Shown: positions 33,273 to 41,871 of the stretch, piece by piece
How positions within the stretch are numbered: position 1 is the stretch's first letter
Layout: each line of letters starts with the position of its first letter
NCBI GenBank assembly: GCA_030695205.1
Contig: JAUYTN010000021.1
Location: 144,159-208,158 of the forward strand
DNA from: Burkholderiaceae bacterium
GTDB taxonomy: Bacteria; Pseudomonadota; Gammaproteobacteria; Burkholderiales; Burkholderiaceae_C
DNA: 64,000 bases
Reading direction: 5' to 3'
Notes under the pieces: generated by a model
What the model saw: only the letters and a program-made list of their open reading frames with translations
Databases searched by the model: none
Told to the model about the DNA's origin: nothing
Position numbers and translations under genes: made by a program

Positions 33273-34423
33273 GGTTCGAATTCCTTCAAAGGGGAGAGAG
33301 GCACGGCGCGCATCAACAGCCGTTGCGCCACCCAGGCCTGGCCCAGGGCCAGCCCGGCATCGCCACAGCTGTGTGCATGGGGGCGCAGCACGGTCAGGCC
33401 TGCTGACTGCAAACGCGCCACCACCCGCTCGCTGAGGATGCGGTTGGCAAAACACCCGCCGCCCAGGCACACCACCCTGCAGCTGTGTTGGTGGGCGGCG
33501 GCTCGGGCCCAGCGGGCCAGGGCATCGGCCAGGGCCAGGTGAAAGCCTGCGGCGGCGGCGTCCACATGGGCCACGTTGGCAGACGCCTGCGCCGCCAACA
33601 GGTGAGGCACCAGGCCCAACAGGTTCAGCCGGTTGTCCGCGTCGATGGTGGCCCCTGGCAGTGGCAGCAAGTCGGGCTGGCGCCGCAGCGCCCGGGTGGC
33701 CGCCTGCTCCAGCGCGATGGCGGCTTCGGCCTCTTGGGTCTGGCGCACGCTCAGGCCCAGCGCACCTGCGGCCGCGTCAAACCAGCGGCCTGCGCTGCTG
33801 GTGGGCGGGCAGTTCAGCCCGCGTGCCAGCATGTGCTGCACGCCTGCCGCCAAACTCTCGCCCACCAGGGGGGCAAAACGCGGCGTGATGTCTGCGTTGC
33901 TGCCCAGCGCGTGCAGGGCGCTGGCTGCCATGCGCCAGGGTTCGCGCGCGGCGCGGTCGCCGCCGGGCAGCGCCAGCGGGGTCAGGTGGCCCAGGCGCTC
34001 GCAGCTGGCGCCGTCCACCCGCAGCAGTTCTCCGCCCCAGGCCGTGCCGTCGGTGCCCAGGCCCACGCCATCCAAAGCCAGGCCAATGGCCGGGCCTTGC
34101 ACCCCGTGCTCGGCCAGCACTGCCGCGATGTGGGCATGGTGGTGCTGCACGCCGATGGCGGGCACACCCAGCTCGGCCGCCAGTTGCAGCGCCAGTTGCG
34201 TGCTGAAAAAATCCGGGTGCAGATCGTGTGCAACCGCAGAAACAGTAGCTGACAATCCTTGCAGAATAAGCGCTGAAGAGGTTTTTAGTGCAAAACAAGC
34301 TGCCGGATCGGCCAGGTCACCATGCAGGGCTGACCACACCGCTTGGTCGCCTTGCAGCAGGCAGGCGGTGTTGTTCAGCCAGGCGCCGCAGGCCAGCACG
34401 GTGGGCATGGGGGTGTGCGGCAT
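33263..34423 (-). CDS. hypF: Short HypF: Kae1-like carbamoyltransferase domain only
   Basis: A 386-aa protein covering only the C-terminal Kae1-like domain of HypF, which hands a carbamoyl group to HypE. The metal/ATP motifs are present: VQHHHAHIAAVL (about 92-103), GTDGTAWGGE and CLGGGCFANRIL. The acylphosphatase, zinc-finger and YrdC-like domains of the roughly 750-aa standard protein are missing, and no separate copy is in the window. A short HypF has been described from the H16 megaplasmid of Cupriavidus necator. Residues 45-62 are encoded by a dispersed repeat (34240-34289). Confidence 0.88.
   Translation of the reverse strand: MPHTPMPTVLACGAWLNNTACLLQGDQAVWSALHGDLADPAACFALKTSSALILQGLSATVSAVAHDLHPDFFSTQLALQLAAELGVPAIGVQHHHAHIAAVLAEHGVQGPAIGLALDGVGLGTDGTAWGGELLRVDGASCERLGHLTPLALPGGDRAAREPWRMAASALHALGSNADITPRFAPLVGESLAAGVQHMLARGLNCPPTSSAGRWFDAAAGALGLSVRQTQEAEAAIALEQAATRALRRQPDLLPLPGATIDADNRLNLLGLVPHLLAAQASANVAHVDAAAAGFHLALADALARWARAAAHQHSCRVVCLGGGCFANRILSERVVARLQSAGLTVLRPHAHSCGDAGLALGQAWVAQRLLMRAVPLSPLKEFEPCV
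34240..34289 (-). repeat. Dispersed repeat copy inside hypF
   Basis: Coding-strand pattern A-rich start, AGCGCT, 18 bp, AGCTA. The same spacing occurs at 60303-60346 and 52684-52744. Here it is in frame and supplies HypF residues 45-62. Confidence 0.6.
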
Positions 34424-34436
34424 CGCTCGGGTGCGC

Positions 34437-35462
34437 TCAGGCGGCTGAGCTCAGCGCCGCTCTGGCCTGTGCCAGCTCGGCCTCCAGCTGCTGCACCCGC
34501 AGGCGCAAAGCGGCCTCGGCATCAGATTCGGCAGGGTGGTGGTGGCCGTGGCCCAGGGCATGGTCCAGCCAGTGCAGCCAGTCGCCCATGCCTTCGCCTG
34601 TGGTGGCCGAGAGCTGGATGATTTCAATGGCCGGGTTGACGCGCCGCGCCAGCGCGATGCAACGCGCCACGTCGAAGTTCACATGCGGCAGCAGGTCGAT
34701 CTTGTTCAGGATCATCAGCTGCGAGGCGGCAAACATGTCGGGGTACTTGAGCGGCTTGTCCTCGCCCTCGGTCACCGACAGGATGGCCACCTTGGCCGCT
34801 TCGCCCAGGTCCCACACGGCGGGGCACACCAGGTTGCCGACGTTCTCGATGAACAGCAGGCTGTGGCTATCGTGGTCATGGCTGTGGTCGTGGCTCTGCG
34901 CATGTTCGTGACCATCCGCATGCGTGTGACCGTGGTCGTGACCCGGCGCATGGCTGTGGTCATGGTCGTGCGTGTGCCCGTGTCCGTGGTCATCGGCATG
35001 TGTGGCGTGCGTGTGCAGCTGGGCAAACGCCTCGGCCACCATCGGGGCATCCAGGTGGCAGCCTTTGCCGGTGTTGACCTGGATGGCCGGTGCGCCCGTG
35101 GCGCGGATGCGGTCGGCATCGAAGCTGGTTTGCTGGTCGCCCTCGATCACGGCCACATGCAGGCCGGGGGCGTGGGTGCGCAGCGCCTCGATGGTGGCGC
35201 ACAGCAGCGTGGTTTTGCCCGAGCCGGGGCTGGACACCAGGTTGAGCGCGGTCACGCCGTGCGCCAGAAAGTGCGCCCGGTTCTGCCCGGCCACGCGGTT
35301 GTTGGCCCCCAGGATGTCGGTCTCCAGCTTGATGGCCCGCGCCTGGCTCATGCCAGGCACCGACACGCGGGCGGCACCGGCCCCAAAGTGCAGGTCGCCG
35401 CTGGTTGGGTTCACTTGTGCCGTGGTGGTGCCCGTATCGGCACATCCGCAAACTACGCACAT
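34437..35462 (-). CDS. hypB: Nickel-inserting GTPase HypB with internal His-rich loop
   Basis: A 341-aa GTPase. N-terminal MCVVCGCAD holds the high-affinity nickel site (CxxCGC). The P-loop is [11 protein letters not shown] (about 77-87), switch-region residues lie around [10 protein letters not shown], and NKIDLL gives base specificity. A stretch with about 20 His (residues 150-200, many HDH and HTH steps) sits inside the GTPase domain, between [12 protein letters not shown] and [14 protein letters not shown]; in studied HypB proteins the His-rich part lies N-terminal to the GTPase. A small second patch (GHGHHH) lies near residue 305. Likely stores and delivers Ni. Confidence 0.95.
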   Translation of the reverse strand: MCVVCGCADTGTTTAQVNPTSGDLHFGAGAARVSVPGMSQARAIKLETDILGANNRVAGQNRAHFLAHGVTALNLVSSPGSGKTTLLCATIEALRTHAPGLHVAVIEGDQQTSFDADRIRATGAPAIQVNTGKGCHLDAPMVAEAFAQLHTHATHADDHGHGHTHDHDHSHAPGHDHGHTHADGHEHAQSHDHSHDHDSHSLLFIENVGNLVCPAVWDLGEAAKVAILSVTEGEDKPLKYPDMFAASQLMILNKIDLLPHVNFDVARCIALARRVNPAIEIIQLSATTGEGMGDWLHWLDHALGHGHHHPAESDAEAALRLRVQQLEAELAQARAALSSAA

Positions 35463-35513
35463 GGTCTGTCTCCTTTGTTGTGGTGTCCGGGGGCTGTGCC
35501 CACGGGGGTGGTT

Positions 35514-35861
35514 TCAATCATCGCCGACCATCATGTCCAGCACACGCAGCTCCTGCCCGCCCGTGGGCTGGAGCTGAAAGCGGCCGCACTGCGGGCAGGC
35601 ATCGCCGCGCCGGGCAATGGCCACGGTTTGCCCGCAACCCAGGCACCAGGCCTGGCCGGGGGGCGTTTCAATGGCTATCTGTGCACCTTGCAACAGCGTG
35701 CCGGGGGCCAGGCTCTCCAGCGCAAAGCGCAGCGCCCGCACATCCACGCCCGCCAGTTCCCCGGCTTCCAGGCGCAGCGACATCAGCCGCGTGAATCCTT
35801 CGCGCCGGGCGGCATCTTCCACCAGTTGCAGCACGCCACCGGCCAGGCTGGCTTCATGCAT
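35514..35861 (-). CDS. hypA: Nickel metallochaperone HypA
   Basis: A 115-aa protein starting MHEASLAGG; His2 and Glu3 are nickel-site residues of the family. A zinc-ribbon is formed by CLGCG and CPQCG. The ATG at 35861 overlaps the hoxV stop by 8 nt, which supports this start over the longer frame. It works with HypB to insert nickel into the large subunits. Confidence 0.95.
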   Translation of the reverse strand: MHEASLAGGVLQLVEDAARREGFTRLMSLRLEAGELAGVDVRALRFALESLAPGTLLQGAQIAIETPPGQAWCLGCGQTVAIARRGDACPQCGRFQLQPTGGQELRVLDMMVGDD

Positions 35862-37146
35862 GGGGTGTCTCCGTTGGGGTGGGGGCTGCGGCCATCTCAA
35901 AAGGCACGCAGGGGTCGAAGGCCGCCATCAGCAGTCGCACCCGGCGCTCTGCCTCGGCAGCGGGTTGGTTGGCATCCAGCCGGGCAATGGCCTGGGCCAC
36001 CGCGCCGTGCGGGTGGAAGTTCCATTCGGTGGGGGCGAGCACGTTGCAGGCCCGCACGGTGGGCTGGCCTGTGCCCAGGTTCAGCTCCACCCGGTGGATC
36101 AGCAGCCCGCGCGCCATTTCCACCCAGGCCAGGCCCTGGTGGGTGCCGGTCTGCACCGCGCCGTGCAGCAGGGGCTCGGGCTGGTCTGGCGTGTGCAGGC
36201 ACAGGTGCACCAGCTCGGCCAGGCGGCTGCCCAGCAGGCCCCAGGCCGTCAGTGGCTGAGGGTGCAACTGGGGCAGCGGGTGGTTCAGCCGCGTCCAGCT
36301 GCCGGTGTGGGCGCAGGTGCCTTGCCATTGCGGGGCCAGGCTGAAGCCGGGCTGTGTGCGCAGGGCATGGGCCAGAGCCTGCAGGTTGCTGCCGTCGGCA
36401 TGGGCATGCAATGCCTCGGCAGGGTTCAGCGGCACGGGGTCGTCTGCTGTTCTGGCCGCATGCAACAGGGCCGCCAGCCAGCCGGTGTGGCGGCTGGCCC
36501 AGTCGGCCAGCCAGCCTGCGCCGCCCGCTTGCCACTGGTGCGCCCAGGTGGTGGCAGGCATGTGCAGCAGTTCGTGTTCCAGCCAGGCCAGGGTGGCGGG
36601 CCAGTGGTCGGTTTGCCCCGCAGGGTGGAGCAGTGGGCAGCGTGGCAGGGCGGCATGGGCCTGGGCGGCCAGATCGGTTGGGTGGGCTGGCTGGGCTTGG
36701 GCAGCCCGCGTGGCCCCGGCAGGTGTGGCACCGGTGGCCAGCAGGCGCGGCCAGTCCAGGCCCATGCGGCGGATGTGCTCCTGGGCGGTTTCGATGCGCA
36801 GGCGTTGCGCCACATGCGACGGCGGCAGGGTGGCCTGCACGCCGGGCACTGCTGCATTCAGCGCCAGCTGGGCACACAGGCGGTGGGCATGGCTGCACAG
36901 GTTGAACACGCTGGCCAGCAGCCCCGGCAGGGCAGCGGCTGTCTGGCCCACGGCCAGCCGGGCTGCCCAGTCGCGGCGGCTGCTTTGCAGGGCCAGCGGT
37001 GGGCGGGCTCCCGGCACCACGCGCAGGCTGCCCGCCAGGTTGACCAGGCCAGCCATGCCCGCCAAGCCCACTGTGCCGGCTGCTTCAGCTGCCTCTGCCG
37101 TTCTCGCCAGAGCAGACACCCCGGTGGCCGGTGGCGTCGGCCTCAT
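35854..37146 (-). CDS. hoxV: HoxV/HupK, assembly protein for the membrane-bound hydrogenase
   Basis: A 430-aa protein related to hydrogenase large subunits but without the full set of nickel ligands. The C-terminal part reads NVLAPTEWNFHPHGAVAQA and ends with FDPCVPFEMA, where the second Cys and His of the real active site are missing. HupK/HoxV proteins are thought to act as scaffolds that bring the Fe(CN)2CO unit to the large subunit. I chose ATG 37146 because it overlaps the hoxT stop (ATGA); another Met lies 11 codons upstream. The middle is Ala/His/Gln-rich and poorly conserved. Confidence 0.88.
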   Translation of the reverse strand: MRPTPPATGVSALARTAEAAEAAGTVGLAGMAGLVNLAGSLRVVPGARPPLALQSSRRDWAARLAVGQTAAALPGLLASVFNLCSHAHRLCAQLALNAAVPGVQATLPPSHVAQRLRIETAQEHIRRMGLDWPRLLATGATPAGATRAAQAQPAHPTDLAAQAHAALPRCPLLHPAGQTDHWPATLAWLEHELLHMPATTWAHQWQAGGAGWLADWASRHTGWLAALLHAARTADDPVPLNPAEALHAHADGSNLQALAHALRTQPGFSLAPQWQGTCAHTGSWTRLNHPLPQLHPQPLTAWGLLGSRLAELVHLCLHTPDQPEPLLHGAVQTGTHQGLAWVEMARGLLIHRVELNLGTGQPTVRACNVLAPTEWNFHPHGAVAQAIARLDANQPAAEAERRVRLLMAAFDPCVPFEMAAAPTPTETPHA

Positions 37147-37742
37147 GTGGCCGCTCCCTGGCGCGGGCGAGCACCCCATAAAAATGATCGGCGTGCGGGC
37201 ATGGGTGGCACAGCCTGGGCAGGTGTGGCCGGGTGGGTCTGGGCCGACGGGTCAAGGCGGGCCACCGGGCTGGTCGGTGCAGTGGCAGCCGGCCGCACCA
37301 AGGCCAGCGTGGCCCAAGCGGTTTCGCGGGCCAGGGCCTGGCTGGTGAAGCCATCCATGGGCGAAAACAGCGCACAGGTTTCATGGAAGCCAATGGCGTC
37401 GTCGTGCGCGCCAATGAAGTCAAAGCGCTCGCAGCCAAACTGGCGCACCGCGCTGCGGCCCACCCGGTTGCCATGTGGCAGCACCGCCAGTGGCAGTCGC
37501 ACCAGGCTCATGAACCACGGGGTGATCAGCACCCCCTCGGCCACGGGTGCCGCAGCCGCATCGGTATCTGCTTTGGCCTGCGCCGCCCACTCGAAGCCCA
37601 CCACCTCCACACACAGCGCCGGGTTCAGCAGCGGCACACCCGCCATGCGCTCGGTCTGCACACGCACCAAGTGCCGGGTCAAGGCGTCCACACGCTGCTG
37701 GAGTGCGGCGGCGGTGGGCGGGGGTGTTGGGGTGGCGGCCAT
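37143..37742 (-). CDS. hoxT: HybE-family hydrogenase chaperone (HoxT/HupJ)
   Basis: A 199-aa protein. The family core is VEVVGFEW followed by VLITPWFMSLVRLPL, then RQFGCERFDFIGAHD and ALFSPMDGF, which match HybE/HupJ proteins that recognise the Tat-exported small subunit. The start is uncertain: ATG 37742 lies just after the hoxR stop, while ATG 37760 overlaps hoxR by 14 nt; neither has a strong ribosome binding site. The C-terminus is low in complexity. Confidence 0.87.
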   Translation of the reverse strand: MAATPTPPPTAAALQQRVDALTRHLVRVQTERMAGVPLLNPALCVEVVGFEWAAQAKADTDAAAAPVAEGVLITPWFMSLVRLPLAVLPHGNRVGRSAVRQFGCERFDFIGAHDDAIGFHETCALFSPMDGFTSQALARETAWATLALVRPAATAPTSPVARLDPSAQTHPATPAQAVPPMPARRSFLWGARPRQGAAT

Positions 37743-37746
37743 GGCG

Positions 37747-37986
37747 TCAGGTGGCTTCATCGGGCAGCAACAGAAACTGGTCGGGCTCGCAGTCGCAGTT
37801 GGGGCAGCGCCAGTGCGGCGGCAAATCGGCAAACGGGGTGCCTGGTGCAATTTGCCACTGCGGGTCGCCCTGCGCCGGGTCGTACACCCACCAGCAAATT
37901 TTGCATTCCAGGCGCGAGCCGGGTTGCAACACGTTGCGGTTGCCCAGGTACGAGCCTTCAAAACCCTCAAACGGTGGGTGGCTCAT
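37747..37986 (-). CDS. hoxR: Rubredoxin-type protein HoxR
   Basis: A 79-aa rubredoxin. The iron ligands are CKICWWVYDP and CPNCDCEPD, i.e. two CxxC knuckles. In R. eutropha-type systems HoxR protects maturation of the O2-tolerant enzyme under air. It lies 34 bp downstream of hoxQ and directly upstream of hoxT. Confidence 0.93.
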   Translation of the reverse strand: MSHPPFEGFEGSYLGNRNVLQPGSRLECKICWWVYDPAQGDPQWQIAPGTPFADLPPHWRCPNCDCEPDQFLLLPDEAT

Positions 37987-38020
37987 GGTGGGGTGGCCTT
38001 GGCAGGGGTGGCATGGCGCA

Positions 38021-38902
38021 TCAGGCCTGTTCCAGGTAGGCCATCAGGTCGAGCAGGCGGTCGTGCGAATCGCGCAGGTCTTCGGGGGCGGCCATGGCCA
38101 CTTCGGGCATATCCACCACCTCGACGGTGTTCAGAATGACCTTGTCCATGGAGTTGTAGTACACCACGCGCCAGCAGTTGGGCAGGCGGGTGTTGGAGAT
38201 GCGGCAGTTGCCATACCCGCGCGAGAGCATGAGCACCCGGCCCGTGCCCAGGTGGTGGTCCAGAAAGCCGATGTCTTCGGGCGACACCGGCAGCAGCGTG
38301 AGGTTGACCACATGCGGCAGTTGCCCGGGCTTCCAGCCCGCCACCTGGTCGCGGATTTCTTCCAGCAGCAGCGGTGCGTTTTGCACATTGGGGGGCAGGG
38401 CGCCTATCCACTGCGGCGGGCTGCCAGCAGGCCACACGTCGTCTTGCGCCATGACCCGGAGCAAAGCGGGCACCGGCCCGACCTCGATCACATCGTCGAT
38501 CAAACGGCTCTCGCCCTCTTCCTGGCGAAAGGTCATGAGCCGCCACACACCGGCCAGCACGGCCTCCTGCACACGCACCTCCAGCCCGCCGTCGGGCTCG
38601 CGCACCAGGGCGCTGGCTTCGCCTTCGCCCAGCACCTGGTTGACCAGCGCCAGGTCGGCGGCGGGCAGGCCGTTCAGCGGCACCTGCCCGCCTGGGCCGC
38701 GCTCGGCGGTGCGGTCCAGCAGTGCCAGCACCTGGGACAGTGCGGCCTGAGCGGCGTCGCGCCCGGCCAGCTCTTCGGGTTCGGGCAGCATGGGGGCGCG
38801 GTAGGTGTCCATGTCTTTCGGCATGGGCAGGTAGTCCAGCGTTTCTTCTTCAAGCTGGGTGCCGGGGCCAAGCGCCACGACTGGGATGGGAAAGTTTTTC
38901 AT
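38021..38902 (-). CDS. hoxQ: HoxQ (HupH/HyaF), assembly factor for the hydrogenase small subunit
   Basis: A 293-aa cytoplasmic protein. Family blocks include IPVVALGPGTQ at the N-terminus, the segment LSRGYGNCRISNTRLPNCWRVVYYN (shown in part: RGYGNCRISNT) and a C-terminal DRLLDLMAYL. HoxQ and HoxO hold the Tat-tagged small subunit HoxK until its clusters are in place. Gap of 29 bp to hoxO. Confidence 0.93.
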   Translation of the reverse strand: MKNFPIPVVALGPGTQLEEETLDYLPMPKDMDTYRAPMLPEPEELAGRDAAQAALSQVLALLDRTAERGPGGQVPLNGLPAADLALVNQVLGEGEASALVREPDGGLEVRVQEAVLAGVWRLMTFRQEEGESRLIDDVIEVGPVPALLRVMAQDDVWPAGSPPQWIGALPPNVQNAPLLLEEIRDQVAGWKPGQLPHVVNLTLLPVSPEDIGFLDHHLGTGRVLMLSRGYGNCRISNTRLPNCWRVVYYNSMDKVILNTVEVVDMPEVAMAAPEDLRDSHDRLLDLMAYLEQA

Positions 38903-38931
38903 GAGCAGGTGTCCTGGGCGGGTGTGTCGGT

Positions 38932-39468
38932 TCAGTGGCAGCTGCTGTCACCAACAGCGCTTGCGTGGCTGACCACGGGAATGCCGATGGTGGGCGGGCG
39001 CGAAGGCGGCAGCGCCAGCGCGGCGGCCACGCCACGCAGGTACACGTCCCAGTCTTGCATGCCAGCGATGGCGGTCACGTACTGGCCATTGCGCAGAAAC
39101 AGCAGCGTGGGCCAGCGCTGCGAGCCGTAGCGGCGGGCCACGGCATCTTCGCTGTCACGCGGAACCACGGCCAGCTTGAACCGGTGGGGAAACGCCCTCA
39201 TCAGCTCGGGCAGCACGGCGGCCACGTCTTGCCCCTCGGGAAAGCGCACCGGGTCACCGGCCAGCAGCACCACACGGTCGCCACCACCGGCGGTCCAGTC
39301 GGCCACGGTGGCTTCAGTCACCCAGTCGGCGCCGAAGTCGCGCGCCAGGCGCATCACCAGCGGTGGCGCGGGGTCGGTGTCGGGCTCCGGCAGTGCAAAC
39401 CCCCGGCCAGGGGTTGGGGCGGCGGGGTGAATCGGGGTATGAATCGCGGTGTTCAGGGGGGTGTGCAC
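38932..39468 (-). CDS. hoxO: HoxO (HupG/HyaE), thioredoxin-like assembly chaperone
   Basis: A 178-aa protein of thioredoxin-like fold without the redox CxxC. The core runs from ADWVTEATVADW to YGSQRWPTLLFLRNGQYV, as in HyaE/HupG proteins. The reading frame opens with a GTG at 39468; the first 35 residues (Pro/Thr-rich) are not part of the family, so an internal start is possible. Acts with HoxQ on HoxK export. Confidence 0.88.
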   Translation of the reverse strand: MHTPLNTAIHTPIHPAAPTPGRGFALPEPDTDPAPPLVMRLARDFGADWVTEATVADWTAGGGDRVVLLAGDPVRFPEGQDVAAVLPELMRAFPHRFKLAVVPRDSEDAVARRYGSQRWPTLLFLRNGQYVTAIAGMQDWDVYLRGVAAALALPPSRPPTIGIPVVSHASAVGDSSCH

Positions 39469-39495
39469 GGGGGGTGTCCTGTGGAGGGTATGGGT

Positions 39496-39801
39496 TCAGT
39501 GTTGGCCCGTCAGCTGCCTGAGCTGTTGGGCCGTCATTTGGGAAGGCAGGGCAAAGCCCGCGTCGCCGTCGGCATCCAGCCCGTTCATGGCACCCAGCAC
39601 CAGGTCGAGGGCGGCGTTGACTTCGGATGCGCGGGTGGCGTCAATGCGTTCGCGGGCATCGCCCAGAAACACCAGCAACCAGTCGCCAGGGGCCACCGGC
39701 CCCACCAGCGCGGTGTTGACGCGGCGGCGCTCCCCCCGTCCCTCGCACCAGGCGTGGCCGGGTTCAAGGGCGGTGACCTGCATGGGCATGCCTATGCACA
39801 T
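39496..39801 (-). CDS. hoxL: HypC-like chaperone HoxL (HupF)
   Basis: A 101-aa HypC paralogue starting MCIGMPMQV, with Cys2 as the metal-binding residue and a conserved ALVGPVAPGDWLLVFLG segment. The C-terminal 35 residues extend beyond HypC, as usual for HupF/HoxL. It is specific for the membrane-bound large subunit HoxG. Start ATG is 3 bp after the hoxM stop. Confidence 0.93.
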   Translation of the reverse strand: MCIGMPMQVTALEPGHAWCEGRGERRRVNTALVGPVAPGDWLLVFLGDARERIDATRASEVNAALDLVLGAMNGLDADGDAGFALPSQMTAQQLRQLTGQH

Positions 39802-39804
39802 GGC

Positions 39805-40434
39805 TCAGCCCGCCAACGACGCTGGAAAAAACCGCTGGTCACCTTCGCGGCATGCGGCCTCGGGTGCGGGGCGCTGGGTTTCGTAGGCGGCCAGGGCCAG
39901 TTCTTCCAGCGTCACGGCCTCGCGGCCACCCAACGGCGTTTGCCGCGCGGTGGGCTGGCCGCCCCATTGGGCAATCTGCTCCACGCCCAGCGCCACGGCG
40001 TCTTCCAGCGCCGCCTTGACCACCGGGCGCAGGCTGCCGCCGTAGTCGTCCAGCTCTTGTGGCTGGCAGCCGATCAGCAGCACCTCGGCCGGGTACTTTC
40101 CAGTGAGTTGTGCCAGCGACAGCACCTCCTGGAACCCGGTCTGGTGCAGGCTCATTTTTTTGGCGCCCATGAAGCGGGGCACGTCGCCGTTGCGAATCAG
40201 CTTGAGCGTGCCGGGCTCCAGGCCGTAGTCGATGGCATCAAATATCAGCAGCGCGTCCGCCGCCTGCACATGCTGAATCAGGTACAGGCCCTGCGTGCCG
40301 CCGTCGATCAGGCTGACGTGCTCGGCAAACTCGCAGCGACGCTGCAGCGCCTCGATGCAGCGCACGCCAAAGCCTTCATCGGCCCACAGCAGGTTGCCAA
40401 TGCCCAGGGCCACAATGGTCTGCGGCTGGGTCAC
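39805..40434 (-). CDS. hoxM: Maturation endopeptidase HoxM for the membrane-bound hydrogenase
   Basis: A 209-aa HyaD-type protease. Nickel-recognition residues are visible in GNLLWADEGFGVR (Glu), DAIDYG (Asp) and MSLHQTG (His). It cuts the 15-residue tail of HoxG. I chose a GTG start at 40434, because the GTGA overlaps the hoxZ stop; there is no ATG nearby in frame. Confidence 0.9.
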   Translation of the reverse strand: MTQPQTIVALGIGNLLWADEGFGVRCIEALQRRCEFAEHVSLIDGGTQGLYLIQHVQAADALLIFDAIDYGLEPGTLKLIRNGDVPRFMGAKKMSLHQTGFQEVLSLAQLTGKYPAEVLLIGCQPQELDDYGGSLRPVVKAALEDAVALGVEQIAQWGGQPTARQTPLGGREAVTLEELALAAYETQRPAPEAACREGDQRFFPASLAG

Positions 40435-41171
40435 GGTGCACCGTCCTTGAAGGTGCGGCTGCCGGAAATCATGGTGGACACGATGCTCTGGCGGCCCATG
40501 ATGTCTTCGCGGATGGCGGCGTACACATGCAGGATCACAAAAATGATCATGGCCCACATGCCCATGCGGTGCCAGGTGTGCACGTCCTGGCTCTGGCCAA
40601 ACAGCGGTATCACCCAGCCAAACATCTGCTCTTGCCACGAGCCCATTTGCGAGCCTTCGCCATACAGCGCAAAACCGGTCACGGTCATGAACACCGACAG
40701 CCCCATGAAGCCAAAGAACATGGCCAGCCGCGCCAGCGGGTTGTGGCCCACGTAGCGCCCGGGCTGCGGGATCAGGAAGGTGTACCACTTCAGCATGGTC
40801 AGCACTTCTTTCCAATAGGCCTTCTGGAAGATGGGCACCCAGAAAATCTCCCGCGCATGGTGGTTGCCCACCAGGGCCCAGTAGGCCCGGCCCAACAAGC
40901 CCACGGCCAGCAGGTAGCCCGCGGTGAAGTGGGCAAAGCGGATGTAACCCATCAGAAAGTGGTCGCTGGCCTCGCCGGGCATGGTGGGCAGGGGCACACC
41001 TATGAAGTAGCCGGTGATGGCCAGCACGGTGATGGACGCCGCGTTGATCCAGTGCCAGATGCGCACCGGCGCTTCGTACACATAGACCGACTTGGTGTTT
41101 TGGCCGTGCGAAACGGCGTTGTCGTCGATGCCGGTGACATCGGCCAGCTGTTCTGGGGTGGTGATGGACAT
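40431..41171 (-). CDS. hoxZ: Cytochrome b subunit of the membrane-bound hydrogenase
   Basis: A 246-aa integral membrane protein with four helices (about residues 41-60, 78-100, 150-172 and 203-222) and heme-ligand histidines such as RIWHWINA, FAHFTAGY and ILHVYAA. HoxZ anchors HoxKG and carries electrons from the distal cluster to quinone. ATG start; 41 bp after the hupE stop. Confidence 0.95.
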   Translation of the reverse strand: MSITTPEQLADVTGIDDNAVSHGQNTKSVYVYEAPVRIWHWINAASITVLAITGYFIGVPLPTMPGEASDHFLMGYIRFAHFTAGYLLAVGLLGRAYWALVGNHHAREIFWVPIFQKAYWKEVLTMLKWYTFLIPQPGRYVGHNPLARLAMFFGFMGLSVFMTVTGFALYGEGSQMGSWQEQMFGWVIPLFGQSQDVHTWHRMGMWAMIIFVILHVYAAIREDIMGRQSIVSTMISGSRTFKDGAP

Positions 41172-41212
41172 GGTGGCCTCCTGTGAGCGGTGCCGTTGAC
41201 AGACAGCGGCGC

Positions 41213-41824
41213 TCAGGCGGCCAATTGGCCGAACAAGACCACGCCCGCTGCAGCCAGCGCCGCGCCCAGCCCGCCCAGCACCGCCCCACGGCGCTGGCCC
41301 AACCAGCGCTGGATGGCCAGGCCCACCCCCACGCCGCCGATGTGCAGCACCGCCGTGGTCAGCATGAAGCCAGCGGCATAGCCCGCAAACCCGGTGGCTG
41401 GTGTTTCAGCCCCGTGCGCCAGGCCGTGCAGCGCTGATGCCGCCGCCACCAGGCCCAGCCCCAAAGTCACGGGCATGGCCCGGTTGGCCAACACCAGCAT
41501 GGCACCAAACAGCACCACGCTCAGCGCAATGGCCTGCTCCAGGTAAGGCACGGTCACGCCCGCTGCGCCCAGCGCCGCACTGGCCACCAGCGCCAGCAAA
41601 AACGTGGCAGGCCCCCACCAGGCCTTGCCCTGCGGCAAGGCGCTGACCGACCACACCCCCACGGCCAGCATGGCCAGCAGGTGATCCAGGCCAAAGGGGT
41701 GGGCCAAGCCTTCCATCAGGCTGTGGGTGCCGTGGCCGGTGTGCGCCTGGGCGGCACCGGACAAAGCGGTCAGCGCGGAGAAAAGCGCAAGGGCCGTCAG
41801 GCGGCGTGGTGTGAGGTGTTTCAT
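41213..41824 (-). CDS. hupE: HupE/UreJ-family nickel uptake protein
   Basis: A 203-aa membrane protein with a signal-like N-terminus ending in SGAAQAHTGHG and about six hydrophobic helices. The histidine motifs HPFGLDHLLAMLAVG and SALHGLAHG are the nickel-contact elements of the family. It sits between hoxG and hoxZ, an insertion that splits the usual hoxKGZ order, and could supply nickel to the enzymes; no hoxN-type permease is present. Confidence 0.9.
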   Translation of the reverse strand: MKHLTPRRLTALALFSALTALSGAAQAHTGHGTHSLMEGLAHPFGLDHLLAMLAVGVWSVSALPQGKAWWGPATFLLALVASAALGAAGVTVPYLEQAIALSVVLFGAMLVLANRAMPVTLGLGLVAAASALHGLAHGAETPATGFAGYAAGFMLTTAVLHIGGVGVGLAIQRWLGQRRGAVLGGLGAALAAAGVVLFGQLAA

Positions 41825-41871
41825 GGGTGTCTCCTTGTGGGGTTCGGGTTTGGCGCTGAAGGTGTGCCGGG

